DNA from: Molossus alvarezi
Lineage: Eukaryota; Chordata; Mammalia; Chiroptera; Molossidae
DNA: 64,000 nucleotides
Reading direction: 5' to 3'
NCBI GenBank assembly: GCA_037176705.1
Contig: CM073898.1
Location: forward strand, 42,633,488 to 42,697,487
Of this stretch, positions 36,595 through 47,450 are shown piece after piece. The notes below the pieces were generated by a model. That model saw nothing but the letters and a program-made list of their open reading frames with translations. It did not search any database and was not told the origin of the DNA. The position numbers and the translations under genes are program-made. Each line of letters opens with the position of its first letter. Position 1 is the first letter of the stretch.

Positions 36595-36990
36595 CTTCTT
36601 TATTTTTTAAAAATCAGTTTTAGGTTCACAGCACACTTAAGTGGAAGGTACAGAGATTTCCCATACACCCCTGCCCTCTCACCTGCACAGCCTCCCTCAT
36701 CACCAACATCCCCCACCAGAGTGGTGTGTCCTCCTTGATGAACCTACATGACACACCATAATCATCCACAGCCTGCAGTTTACACTAGGGTTCACTCTTG
36801 GTTTGTGCAGTATGGGTTTGAAGAAATGTATGACATGTATCCATCATTACAGTATCATACAGAGCAGTTTTACTGCCCGAAAAATCCTCTTGCTCCTCCT
36901 ATTCATCCTTCCCGCCCCAATTCCTCCTACTTGATTCTTCTGTTCTTGATCTTGTTGTCCTCTCTTTTCTCCCTTATTTTCAAAACCCCA
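36595..36990. mobile_element. LINE-1 3' region fragment
   Basis: Reads aaatcagttttaggttcaca, gagatttcccatacacccct, accaacatcccccaccagag, cactagggttcactcttggt, a phrase like aagaaatgtatgacatgtat, and agtatcatacagagcagttt. This run is typical of the 3' region of older mammalian L1 subfamilies. Orientation is left open. Confidence 0.7.
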
Positions 36991-37106
36991 CCATAGCAGA
37001 TGGTTTGGGAAGCATCATTAGGTTTGAGATCTGAGGAAGAGAATTTAGTTAGGTATGACTGGAAGGGAGTGAACACAAGGGAAGGGCACCTCGGTCATGC
37101 CCTTTA

Positions 37107-37144
<38 letters not shown>

Positions 37145-37208
37145 TTTTAATCCTCACCCAATGATATTTTTCCATTTTATCTTCAGATAGAGTGGGAGAG
37201 AAGGAGAC

Positions 37209-37257
<49 letters not shown>

Positions 37258-37415
37258 AACATCGCTGTGAGAGGGACACATCAACTGGTTGCCTCCCACA
37301 TGACCCCGACCAGGTCTGGGGATGAACCACAACTGAGGTATGTGCCCTTAACTGGAATCGAACCTGGGACCATTGCTCCGCAGGTGAGCTCTAACCACTT
37401 AGCAACCAGCCAGGG
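37107..37415 (-). mobile_element. Ves SINE, antisense, with (ATT)n tail and target-site duplication
   Basis: The tail is an (ATT)n run (37108-37142; (AAT)n on the element strand), followed by taatcctcacccaatgatat, a GA-rich block, and the head complement ending accagccaggg. It is flanked by cggtcatgcccttta (37092-37106) and cggtcatgaccttta (37416-37430), one mismatch. The microsatellite lies inside the duplication, so it arose from the SINE tail. Confidence 0.96.
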
Positions 37416-37469
37416 CGGTCATGACCTTTAAAAGTTAATGTTACAATGGACTCAATGGACTTGTGTTCC

Positions 37470-37705
37470 AAAAGCAATAAAACATCGTGGTTATGAACAT
37501 AAAGTTTGAACTCACATCAGGTTCAAATCCTAACCTACTCCCTGTATGCTCCGTGACTCCAGGCAAGTTACTTAACTTCTCTGAACCTCAGTTATTCATT
37601 TATAAAATTAGGATAATGAAAATACCTACCTTGAAAGATAGTCCAAGTGAAGCATTTAGAACAGTGTCTAGTAAATTGCTTACTGTTATATTTATTGTTG
37701 TTTAC
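37470..37705 (+). mobile_element. MIR SINE, sense, near full length
   Basis: Reads gtggttatgaacataaagtt, tcaggttcaaatcctaacct, gtgactccaggcaagttact, taacttctctgaacctcagt, then aacagtgtctagtaaattgc. Well preserved in its core. Confidence 0.9.
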
Positions 37706-37762
37706 ATGGCCCTGAAAGGGATAGAAACTTATGGCTATTGGTCTCTTTTGCCCATACACAAC

Positions 37763-37764
37763 AA

Positions 37765-37833
<69 letters not shown>

Positions 37834-37892
37834 AGGAAGGAAGGAAGGAAGGAAGGAAGGAAGGAAGGAAGGAAGGAAGGAAGGAAGGAAGG

Positions 37893-37967
<75 letters not shown>
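37763..37967. repeat. Compound (GAAA)n-(GGAA)n-(GAAA)n microsatellite
   Basis: An uninterrupted polypurine run of about 205 bp: AAAG-type units to about 37833, AAGG units to about 37893, AAAG units again to 37967. The three blocks are near 70, 60 and 73 bp, so the tract is almost a mirror repeat. Its frames give lysine/glutamate or serine/phenylalanine/leucine repeats, which are artefacts. Confidence 0.98.
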
Positions 37968-38370
37968 GGCAGCCAGTGGGTTTTTCAAGTGATTCTGTTG
38001 TTGTATGATTACTTTCAAGCTTAGATTCATTAGATTTTTGTATTTTACCTGCTGGAGCAATCTGCCTGGTTGGAGATCTTTCAGTACCAACCAAGGTTAG
38101 CCCCCTGCGAGAGGCTAAGGACTGAAGCAGTAGGGACAAAATGTCATGCTCTTAAACAGTTTTCAGAAGATGGGAAAACACAAAGGTGTTCAGTGCTAGA
38201 ACTCTCCTTTTAGTAGAATTAGAACACAGTACTTTGAGCTCCTGTGGGCATGTCTGTCTCCATCTGGACCAAAATCAACCCTTCATAAACATTCAGCCAC
38301 ATACTACAGGGCCAGCCACCTATGTGAAAAGCACTTATTGGAAAAACATATATGCAAATAAGATTTTTAT

Positions 38371-38456
38371 TGGTATGTGCCCCTAGCGGGAACCAAACCC
38401 GGCACTCTCTGGTCCACAGGCCAATGCTCCAACCACTGAGCCAAACCGGCCAGGGC
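38371..38456 (-). mobile_element. Ves SINE, head only, antisense
   Basis: Reads tggtatgtgcccctagcggg, aaccaaacccggcactctct, then accactgagccaaaccggcc and agggct. Only the tRNA-related part of about 85 bp remains: no CT stretch or tail, and no convincing target-site duplication. A 5'-only fragment could be a deletion remnant or an internal-priming insertion. Confidence 0.92.
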
Positions 38457-40562
38457 TAAAAATAGAATATTAAAGTGGGATCATATTTCTTACCTAATAG
38501 ACCATATCGGTCATCCTGTGATGGCATAACAGCTCTGCTTAGAAACTTAGAATGAGAGAGAGAAACTTGTCTCAGCCTGTTAAAATACAGACGTGTTCAT
38601 CTCACGAGAGTGAATTGGCTGCCTGCATACAACTGAAGTCTGGAGAAAAGCAACTTGAACTGAGTGAAGTCATCTACGACCAGACCAACAAGGTGCTGTC
38701 AGGGGAAGGAGGGAGATCCCAGGCGCTGAGAGAAGGTGCCTTCCGACAGATCCTTCCCCAAGAGTTGATTATACTTTAACCTTTCCTCAACAAACCACAG
38801 AAATCTGCTCAGGATTATCAGAAACCCTGATTATGGTCTACATACATCCTGATAGAAATATCTGAATTGTTCAGGGGTCTTCAGAACTCTGGGGACCATG
38901 TACACAAAACCAGCGATAGCTGATGGTGGCTGTGCCTGCCTATCAAAACTACACAGGGTAGCGTGGAGAAAAGTTGCTCTCCAGTGGATACTAGGGTTGC
39001 AGGAGTCAGGGTGGGGGATAATATTTAACTAAATTCAACTTGATCTTTTCCATAGATTCCAAAACATGGGTCTATACATGGAAACAGAAATAAAACCTTA
39101 CAAAAAACACGTTCGGACTTCAGTCCATAAAGAATGAAGACTCATGCCCTCAGGTCTGAGATCAAGTACCTCTGCTTCCCTGGTCTCTGCGGAAACTCCT
39201 CTACTTAAAATGGTGCAGAATAATTTTTTGCATGAGGGTTTTATTTCTCATTCTTAAGTATAGTCACTTAAAAATGCATCCTTTTAAACAGCTAAATCCA
39301 CCTTTTTTCCTACAAATAATCCTTGCTATATTTGATTCTACAGAGACAAACATCTCTACCTCTACCATTTCTTAGAAGACCTTTACGGTGTCCTGAGAAG
39401 CAGCAGCTCAGCATGCCCAACCCCTCCTCCCCAGCCACCCTCCCTATCATGACTGTTTAGTGGACATGTGACCCCAGCTGGAGCACATGCTTTCTCTCAG
39501 GAATATGAAATAGGGACACTGGGGTCCACATCACTTTGATGTAGGGAAGCATGAGCTGAGCGGTTGTGTAGATTTTCAGGCTAAAGCCATCATTTGAAGG
39601 CAGCCATGATGGGCCGTGTGTAAGCAGATATGTGAACAGAAAAACCAGTCATTGGAGATGAGCATGAAGCACAGAAACCAAGAGAAGCCCATAGGAGAGA
39701 TGAAGAGATGAGAGAGGAGTGAGTAGATGTCCACTCTGCTCCCATTTCTGTGAAGCAAAGCTGCATGGGTTTCACGAGATGCCCATGAAGCTTTTTAAAA
39801 CAATCCCTTTTTAGTTTATTCAAATAAATTTTCTTCCTTGTACCAGATAATTTCTAAAACAAGTGGTAAGTAGCATGTAGCCACACCATGGCATACACTC
39901 TTCAGTATTATCTTGATGTTCCAAGGGCTGCTCACCATCATATAAGAATTTCATGGCATTCATGTTGGGCAAGTGTTAACACTTGATGAAGGACTTGCAA
40001 TATTGAGAAGTTAAATGGCTGTCTGTGAGCCAGGTATTGAACAGCTCAAAAGAAGGGGCTATTCTCCACCCCATACTATTTCATGAGAAGTTAGCAAGTA
40101 TGTTAGTATACTTAGGTGCCACAGTAATAAGCACTATGTGAAGCCAGTGAGGGAGATGAGATAACCAAGGATGATGAATGCTAACTGCTTTCTTCATTTG
40201 TAGCACAATTGGATTTAGAGAACAAAGTTAAGCATCCCCTGGTCCCTAGAGACAAGCCCTCTGGATTGGGGCATATAGAATATTTACAAAGGCCTTTACT
40301 TAGAAGAAAGATGGGGGAAGCCTGCTATTTCTCATCATAAAGGATCTTCCTCTAATTTACTAATCATCCCTTCAGAAAGCATGAGTATTCTGACATGTGT
40401 GGGTATAATTAATGGAAAAGTGTGTTTGACTATCCATAAGTGAATATGGTATGTATTTGTCGACCTTCACTGAACAAATATGAAGGGCATGAGAGATTTG
40501 CTTTTGAGTCCTGCCACTTTGTTAGCCATATGATTCGTGTGAGTCTTAGATTTCTCAGCATT
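38457..40562. other. Unique noncoding DNA
   Basis: No gene or repeat recognised in about 2.1 kb. Frames are under 80 codons. Confidence 0.5.
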
Positions 40563-40576
40563 AAAAAGAGACAACA

Positions 40577-40821
40577 GCCCTGGCCTGTTTGGCTCAGCGG
40601 TTAGAGCGTCGGCCTGCGGTCCGGAGAGACCCGGGTTCGGTTCCCGCTAAGGGCACGTACCTTGGTTGCAGTTTGTCCCCAGCCCTGGTTGGGTCGTGTG
40701 GGTGGCAACCACTCGATGTGTCGCTTTCACGTCGATGTTTCTCTCTCTCTCTCCCTCTCACTCTATCTGAACAAAATATCGAAAAATGTCCTCGGGTGAG
40801 GATTAAAAAAAAAAAAAAAAA
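40577..40821 (+). mobile_element. Ves SINE, full length, young-looking
   Basis: Head gccctggcctgtttggctca, A box tggctcagcgg (40590-40600), B-box region gggttcggttccc (40633-40645), CT run, tail cctcgggtgaggatt and a pure A run to 40826. It is flanked by the perfect 14-bp duplication aaaaagagacaaca (40563-40576 and 40822-40835). Intact promoter boxes, a long A tail and a perfect duplication suggest recent insertion. Confidence 0.98.
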
Positions 40822-40918
40822 AAAAAGAGACAACAATACCAACTTTGCTTGGTGTGGGATTTAAATATCATATCTGTAAAGCATAGTATACACAGTAAGT
40901 ATTAAAAAATATGCCATG

Positions 40919-41150
40919 ACCCGGCTGGTGTGGCTCAGTAGTTGAGCGTTGACCCATGCTCCAAGAGGTCACCGGTTCAATTCCCAGTCAGGGCACATGC
41001 CCAGGTAGTGGGCCTGATCCCCAGTGGGGGGCATGCAGGAGGCAACCAATCAATGTTCTCTCTCATCAATGTTTCTATTTCTCTCCCTCTCCCTTCTTCT
41101 CACTCTGAAATCAATAAAGAAAACAATAATAATAAAATACATAAATAAAT
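40919..41150 (+). mobile_element. Ves SINE, second class, full length, perfect duplication
   Basis: Head cccggctggtgtggctcagt, then gttgagcgttgacccatgct, gggcacatgcccaggtagtg, ggggggcatgcaggaggcaa, a CT-rich stretch and a gaaatcaataaag-type tail ending in imperfect AAT/AAAT units. It is flanked by aaaaatatgccatg (40905-40918 and 41151-41164), a perfect 14-bp duplication. Confidence 0.97.
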
Positions 41151-41164
41151 AAAAATATGCCATG

Positions 41165-41820
41165 GATTCCTACTCCATACCAAATACCTTCACAGATTAA
41201 TCATTAATAAAACCCTAAATGTAATCACTTTAACATAATACTCTGTATTAGATGGAACCATCTTAAAAGAATTCCTTCCTGTACTATCGAATGTTTCATT
41301 CTGAAATGTTTATTGATCGCTGCATTACAGTATCTATCTATATAAACCTAGAATATCTCAAGCAAGTAGAAGTAGAACATTAAGAAGATCCCAGGTCTGG
41401 CGGCTCCATGTTTTTGCTGTTTTGTGGTTGGGTAGGAACAGTAACCTGGCCCAATGCCAAGTTCCTATGATTTTGAAAATGACAAGAGTTCCTATAAATT
41501 AACTTTCTTGTGCTCATAAATGATAACCAAGCTGGTACTGAAGTATCTCTCCTAACCACCTTTCTACTTCAGGTCACACCAAAACAGTGTTCTCCAGCCT
41601 CCTCGGGCCCCTTTGTGTTCATCAAAACCCACCCTCTCACGCAGACCCGGTCTCAACGCTGCTCTCCCTGCTTCTCACCTTCCCCTCACTCGCCACTAGC
41701 TCTTTCCTATCTTTCCTCTCGCAAAAATGACACCAAATAGTATGGTTGACCCTTCTTGAAAAACCCACCCTCTATTTTAAAACACTAGGAAGCAATACCT
41801 CGCTATTCTGAGAGGAGCAG
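41165..41820. other. Unique noncoding DNA upstream of the CpG island
   Basis: No gene or repeat recognised. Composition changes from AT-rich to GC-rich at about 41820. Confidence 0.5.
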
Positions 41821-42420
41821 TACCCTAGTGGACGTTGTCCCACGGACCCTCCCTCGCTGCTCAGACAGAGGAGCAGATCCCTTCTCCCCGCCCCACCTCC
41901 ACCCCGACGCCCCCAGACGGTGGCCGAGACCGGTCCCCAGGGACCTTCCTTCCGAGGACAGGCACCTGGAGCCCCGGATGAGCCCTGCCAGCGGACCAGG
42001 CTGTGAGCGAGAGCGGCGCACGCACGGCGCGCATGCGTGGAGCAGCGCTGCAGGAGAACAGCTTTGCGGCGGGCACAGGTCAGGGGCACTTGGAGCGGAG
42101 AACAGGTGGGCTACCTGACAGCCAGCAGGCGGCCTTGCTCTGCCTGCCGCCATTTTCAACCGGGATGCCGGCAAGTCAGCGGCGTCTGCTAGCTATTCAG
42201 CAGAGGAAAGTTCAAACGCACACGCATGTTTGTCTCCCAGCTTCCCAGGTGGTAGCTGTTTCAGCAGCAACCTTTTCACTCCGTGCGGCAGGCCTTGTAA
42301 ACTTCCCGTGGCTGCAACCGTGTTTTCCAACCGGGTGCCCGCAACCGGGCCGCAGCCTCGCAGGGGGGGCTCAGCCCACGTGCGAGCGTCTGTCTTAGGA
42401 ATTACCGTTCCCCCTCCATG
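41821..42420. promoter_or_regulatory. CpG island, candidate orphan promoter
   Basis: Counting by eye gives about 44 CpGs in 600 bp, clearly GC-rich, against near absence in the flanks. Motifs: NRF1-like gcgcatgcgt (42029-42038), YY1-like gccgccatttt (42146-42156) and an E-box cacgtg (42377-42382), all common in CpG-island promoters. Splice-donor-like caggtcag and caggtggg follow at about 42076 and 42104. Frames on both strands (up to 131 codons) match no family I know, so a noncoding or alternative first exon is more likely. Direction undetermined. Confidence 0.7.
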
Positions 42421-45099
42421 CGAGTTTATTATTGAAATTACTGAAATGTACACAAATGACTGCATTTGAAGGTGAAATTTGGTGGAAAAATAAAGATATA
42501 ATAGGATTCTTTCTGAAATAATTTCCTGGTGCGAGGTCTGTCTGAAAAAATGAAGTGAAATTACATGATGTCAAAAAATCATGTTTCAAAATGATTGACA
42601 ACGTGTGACTGTTTTGCATTGTGAAATGAGGTGGAAAATTTTAATTGCATGATGGGAGGACATAATATTTATTAGAACCTTGTAACTACAGAGGATTGCA
42701 ATGAAGAGGACACGATTTTAAATTCGGCGTTAATACGTCAAGTCTAAATCTTAAATGAACATGCAGGAGTAAAATTCTTTATCAAAGCCTTTTCTTAGAA
42801 TGTATGATTAAGTTTTCAGATTCAACAACTAACCAGGATCGCCGTGAGGGGCAAGTCCGTGTCCTAACAAAGCGGCTCGCTAGTCTGCATCTGTGCTCCA
42901 TTTTGAACCGTGTAGTACACAGCACACGCCTGGGTCAGAGAGACCAAGGTGATCCTGCAGCAGGACTCACATGAAAAGCGGTCATTTTGCTGGAGGCCTA
43001 GGATTTGTAAAGAATTCAGAGTGGAGGAAAGGACTGGAAATTAAGCATAGAGGTGAGAAAAAGACATAGAAAAGAAAAAGAAAAAAAACACTAAACCAGC
43101 AAAATAAAGATCTAAAGCCAGAGCGCCTTTAACTCAACCTTGAATGCAAATGACCCTGCTGAGGACAGCAAGTGGCACCCACATTTGTTGGTCTACTTTT
43201 CACCCTAGAAGAAGACAGAGGTAGGCGGATACTCAGCAACTGAGTGGCTCAGCCCCTTCTAACGGATGGCTGCAAACCCTCAATACTTTTTAAAGGAGAA
43301 GGGGCTTTGCTTCTGCATAGGAGAGAGATGGGACTAAGGCCAAGGTGGAAGTGGGCCTCCTCAGACCCTACCCGCTCCTTTGACTCTCCCAGAGGTCAAT
43401 AGCTTTATTGATCAGACTTGCAACAGTAGCATCACCTCTCATTCCATCCTGTCCCAAACTCCCCCACTCAAGGAAATGTTGCCTCAGCCTATAATAGCTA
43501 CAGGAATTAAAACTCAAAAGAGGAGTTTTTTTCTGGGGGAATATCTAAAATTGCCAGCATCAAAATGTAAAGAAAAGTTCTCCCACAAGCAAGCAGGAAT
43601 CTCTCTCTCTCTCTCTCTCCCTCTCTCATATGCTGGTGCAACACATGACTATGGCAAGGACATAAATCACCAAGTTGGGACTCCTAGAGGGTCAGTGAAT
43701 GGGTCTATAGCTAGTGGACCAGAAGAGTTCAGACATTAAAATGGTTAGCAATGAGCAATAGGAAATCTGAGCAAGGCTTAAAACGGATGTGGAAATGGAT
43801 ACTATATGGCCTCTTTTTTTTTTTTTTTTTTTGCAGAATTGAACAGATGAGCTGGGAGTTAAAGAACAAAGTTTTGGCGAAGAAAAGAGAAACACACCAT
43901 CCTGTGATCATTTTTTTCTTTCACAGACCTAAGTTTTGTATTTTCTATATACCCCATTGTCTCAGGTACTTTCAAGACAGACATCTAGTAATATGCATAC
44001 AAATATACTCCTTCTTTTAAAGTATCTTTGCTTTCCTGTATATCATTAGTGGATGAAAAATTTCCAGCAGATAAAGGCAATACATTTTCATATAGCCTCT
44101 ACATTTGTTAGCCAAAATATTTTTCTTTTCAGGTAGGAAGAGTACATATTCCAGTAAATTAATACCTCTTTCATGTATATAACACAAGACCAAGATGTTT
44201 AAAATGCATCTTTCCCTCCCAGAGAACAGAGTTTAAATAGTATGAATTCAAAACTTCACAGGCTTCTGAATTGCAAGCCACCAAAGACTTATCTTCCACC
44301 TGCTCTTATTATTCACTGCATTCTGATCAGAGAGGGAATTTGCGTCTCTGAACCAACACATATAAAGTGCACAAGAACATCACAAAGTAATTACGAGTTT
44401 ATGACATCATCTTAATATTACAAGGGAGAGAATGAAAGACCCGAGAGAAACGTGCGATTTCCCTTTTGGGAAAGCATTAATGGATGCTTACAATCTGTTT
44501 TCTTTTGTTTGGATGTTACAACCAATAATACACTTTTATGTCTATAAATAAAGACTAAAGTTGAATAAATCCAACAAACCCCTGAGCCTGCAGCTTGGAA
44601 TCTTGATTCACATTCAAGGCCAAGATTTATGAGTCACTCACAGAGAATAAGTTGAAGATGCAAGATTGGGGAAGGGGGGGGGATTATTCCACATGGCGAT
44701 TATTTGGGGGAGTGATTATGCATGCACACCTGATCACCATGTTACCAGTTCTAGCTCGTCCGACATGATAAAACATGGCAATTTTCTCCATGTCCCTTTG
44801 CTTGCACAACAGACACCGATGCACACAACCTCACACCATTCATTCTTAAATGTGCTTCCTTGTCAGGGGATTCCTCCCTTCCCGCTTCAGCTCTGACTTC
44901 TGGAGGGGTTGTGCAATGATTTAGGTCAATGTCTTGATGGCTGTAAAGGGAAATGAGGAGCACCAACACTAATGACCAACAGTAGGACATAACAGCTTTT
45001 GGGGAAGATGGTTCCCATCCACGTAGGACGGGTTTTCTTCTCTTGGTAGGTATTTACCCGCCCACCCCCACCCTCCACACACTTACTACACAAGATTTA
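42421..45099. other. Unique noncoding DNA
   Basis: No gene or confident repeat. Contains a CT run near 43602-43627 and a T run of about 18 at 43815-43832. The part right after the CpG island (42425-42760) is AT-rich, with similar phrases (ggtgaaatttggtggaaaa, gaaatgaggtggaaaatttt) that may be an old local duplication. Confidence 0.45.
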
Positions 45100-45790
45100 A
45101 ATTACAGTTGGGGCTATTGGGAAGGACCTGGGTTTTTCTAGGCCAGTTCTCCAGAAAAGAGGGGGCTTCATCTCCTTTCTGAGGAGGAGCTCCCTGAGTG
45201 TTTTAGCTCCCCTCTGATACTTGCTACACGAGCAGGGATGGGGCCTCAGCCACCTCCCCGGGCAATTCACATCAGTGCCTAATTGCCCTGACTGGGAAGA
45301 CATTTTTCCTAATGTCTCCTAACCGACATTTTCCCCTTTCCTTAGTTTCAAGCCGTTACTTCTGATTAGACCAAGCAATCCCCTTCTTCCCTTAAAATTA
45401 TTATTGCTCAAATATTTGTAGACAGTTAGCATAGGCTTCCATCTCTCCAGCTCCCTTTCCTGAAAGCTTTAAATGTTATGTTCCTTTAACCTTTCTTTAT
45501 AGGTCATCTCTTCTAATCCTTTTATCTTTTTTGTCACCCTTCTCTGAGTTCCCTCTAATTTACAGTATTGATGTTCCCTTCATAACGAGGTGCCCAAACA
45601 GCAGGCCCTGCTCCGTAAGTGGCTGCCAGGAGAGGTGTGATGACAGGAGCCCCGTTTTCCTATAAGCAACACCCTCTGGTGGGCCGCGGGTCTCGCTGGA
45701 GCATTTGTCTCATTCATGGCTGCGCCACGTCATCTAAATACACCCTCAGTCCCAGGTCCTTCTCCCAGTTATCTCCTGAAGACATCTTCA
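45100..45790 (-). mobile_element. L3/CR1-like LINE 3' region, antisense
   Basis: Reads cctaattgccctgactggga, agacatttttcctaatgtct, a phrase like caagccgttacttctgatta, cctttctttataggtcatct, cttctaatccttttatcttt, tttgtcacccttctctgagt, then tcccaggtccttctccc. This is the antisense order of CR1-clade LINEs (aattgcccttactg...ttcctaatgtctaacct...cctcataagac...ccttatcatctt). Extinct in placental mammals and very old. Confidence 0.85.
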
Positions 45791-46119
45791 CCTACTCCTG
45801 TGTTTTACTTTTCTCCCTCCCCAGCCCCGAAGTCGGGATGGTGCACAACTCGAATCCAGGGCTCCTCAGTCAAGTAAGAGAAAGTCTGAACTCCTCCAGT
45901 TATCCAGGCTCTAGTCTCTAGTAAACGAGACGCAGGTCATCGTTAGCAGTGACCCTTTTCTTTACAATGCCCTCCGATTGGGTTTATTTTTATAGCATTG
46001 TTAGAGATTAAGAGCAAAGCTTCTGTCTTCATCACATCGCTTTTACTGTGGGCGAGGACCTACGGTGCCCCGACTTCATTTCCTGAGACCCAAGCAATGA
46101 GCACAGAATCATTTCTAGT
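45791..46119. other. Unique noncoding DNA
   Basis: Possibly further decayed L3 at the left edge. Otherwise nothing recognised. Confidence 0.45.
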
Positions 46120-47450
46120 AAGTTCTGACTCTGATTAAAAAACAATCTTTATGAAATAGAAGCTAATAAAATTGCTTTCCTAATTACCCTGAGCTAGTTC
46201 ATTTCCCAGCAAATATAATAAAATAGAGTTACTTGGCTCCGATTCACAAAATCTGAACCCAAGCTCATTATTAAGGCATTTAGCAGGGAAAAAAGCATAT
46301 GTGCATAAGATGCTGTCCCATCAAGCAGAATGCAAGAAACCTTTTGAAGTTTAGACCTTTGAAGTTTGAAGTTATTGCTGCCTTTTTTTTTTTTTTTTTT
46401 AATGCAGGTATTTCTGCTAGGAAAAAATATACATTGGAGTCATTTATATTAATGGAGCAGAGTACCTATACTAGCGTAATCTTTGGAGGAGGTTTTCTGT
46501 TGAGAACAGCAAATCTTTAGTTTAGAAAAATATTTAGATCCCTTGCATTGTACTTGCTAATCTGCACAGCTATTATACAAGGCAGCAAGACTTTTACGTA
46601 ATAGAACAGAGTAACTCATGTCCCAAGGCGATTCAGCCATGACTTATGCCACTCACAAATCTCTTTCATCTATTTAAAGCGTGAGATTCTGATGACTATA
46701 AATGTATAAAAATGTTTGGGGATTGTTTTATTTTCCTCTAAATGTCCTATCATTCATTAACATGGACATGATTTGCTAATATTTCTAATGCATGCATGAA
46801 TACTCCACTAACGGAGGTTTAAAATGCTCCATTCCCAGGGGGGAAAAAACACAATTACCAAAATTAAAAGAGACTTTAAGAAGAGCATATCTATTAACGA
46901 AAGGGGAGATATTTACATGGCAAAAGCAGGTAGGTCAAAGAATAAAATCTCTCTTCTGTTCAGCAATATGACACACCGTTGTAGGTGGTATCACCGATAG
47001 AGCACAGCTCAGGGAAACTGTAACAGTACAGTAAATACAGCCAGGACTGACTCGCGAACGAGCCAAGCCCTCACGGCCAGTAACAGGGAAGCTAAAATCT
47101 TCTTTTCTCCTCTTTGGGTATTTGCCTGAAACCAATCTCTTAGAGCTCAGTCTCCTAAATCTGAAATGGGGAAAGAAATTGTCTCTGTCTTCTACCAGGG
47201 TGTGCAGCTCTTCTGGGGAAATTTTGTGAAATTCCACCCCCTGGGCAAAAATCATGGCTTTTTGTCAATATGCCCCGGGTGGAAATCTGACATTTCCATA
47301 ATGATATGACAGATTTCCATCTGGGAAAACTGCCTTCTGTTTTCACAATGAATTTGAAGCAAGAATGAAAAATCTTTCACTTTGTCTATAAAACTATTTA
47401 AAAGAAGAAAAAAAAAACTGCACTTTTCCTGTCTTGAAATAATGGAGTGG
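46120..47450. promoter_or_regulatory. Candidate conserved noncoding block
   Basis: About 1.3 kb without recognisable repeats other than a T run at 46384-46400. TAAT-type cores occur (ctttcctaattaccctgagc near 46174-46193; caagctcattattaaggca near 46260-46278). Function is inferred from composition only. Confidence 0.3.

Noticed and set aside
37487..38139. 97- to 173-codon frames on both strands around 37.5-38.1 kb
   Set aside because: They are translations of MIR and the (GAAA)n/(GGAA)n microsatellite.
40577..40660. tRNA-like sequence with A and B boxes
   Set aside because: It is the tRNA-related head of a Ves SINE, followed by a SINE body and A tail with target-site duplication, not a tRNA gene.
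42528..42760. Possible mariner-type terminus (gcgaggtctgtctgaaaaaa) after the CpG island
   Set aside because: No TA flank and no matching inverted terminus found downstream, so chance resemblance is more likely.
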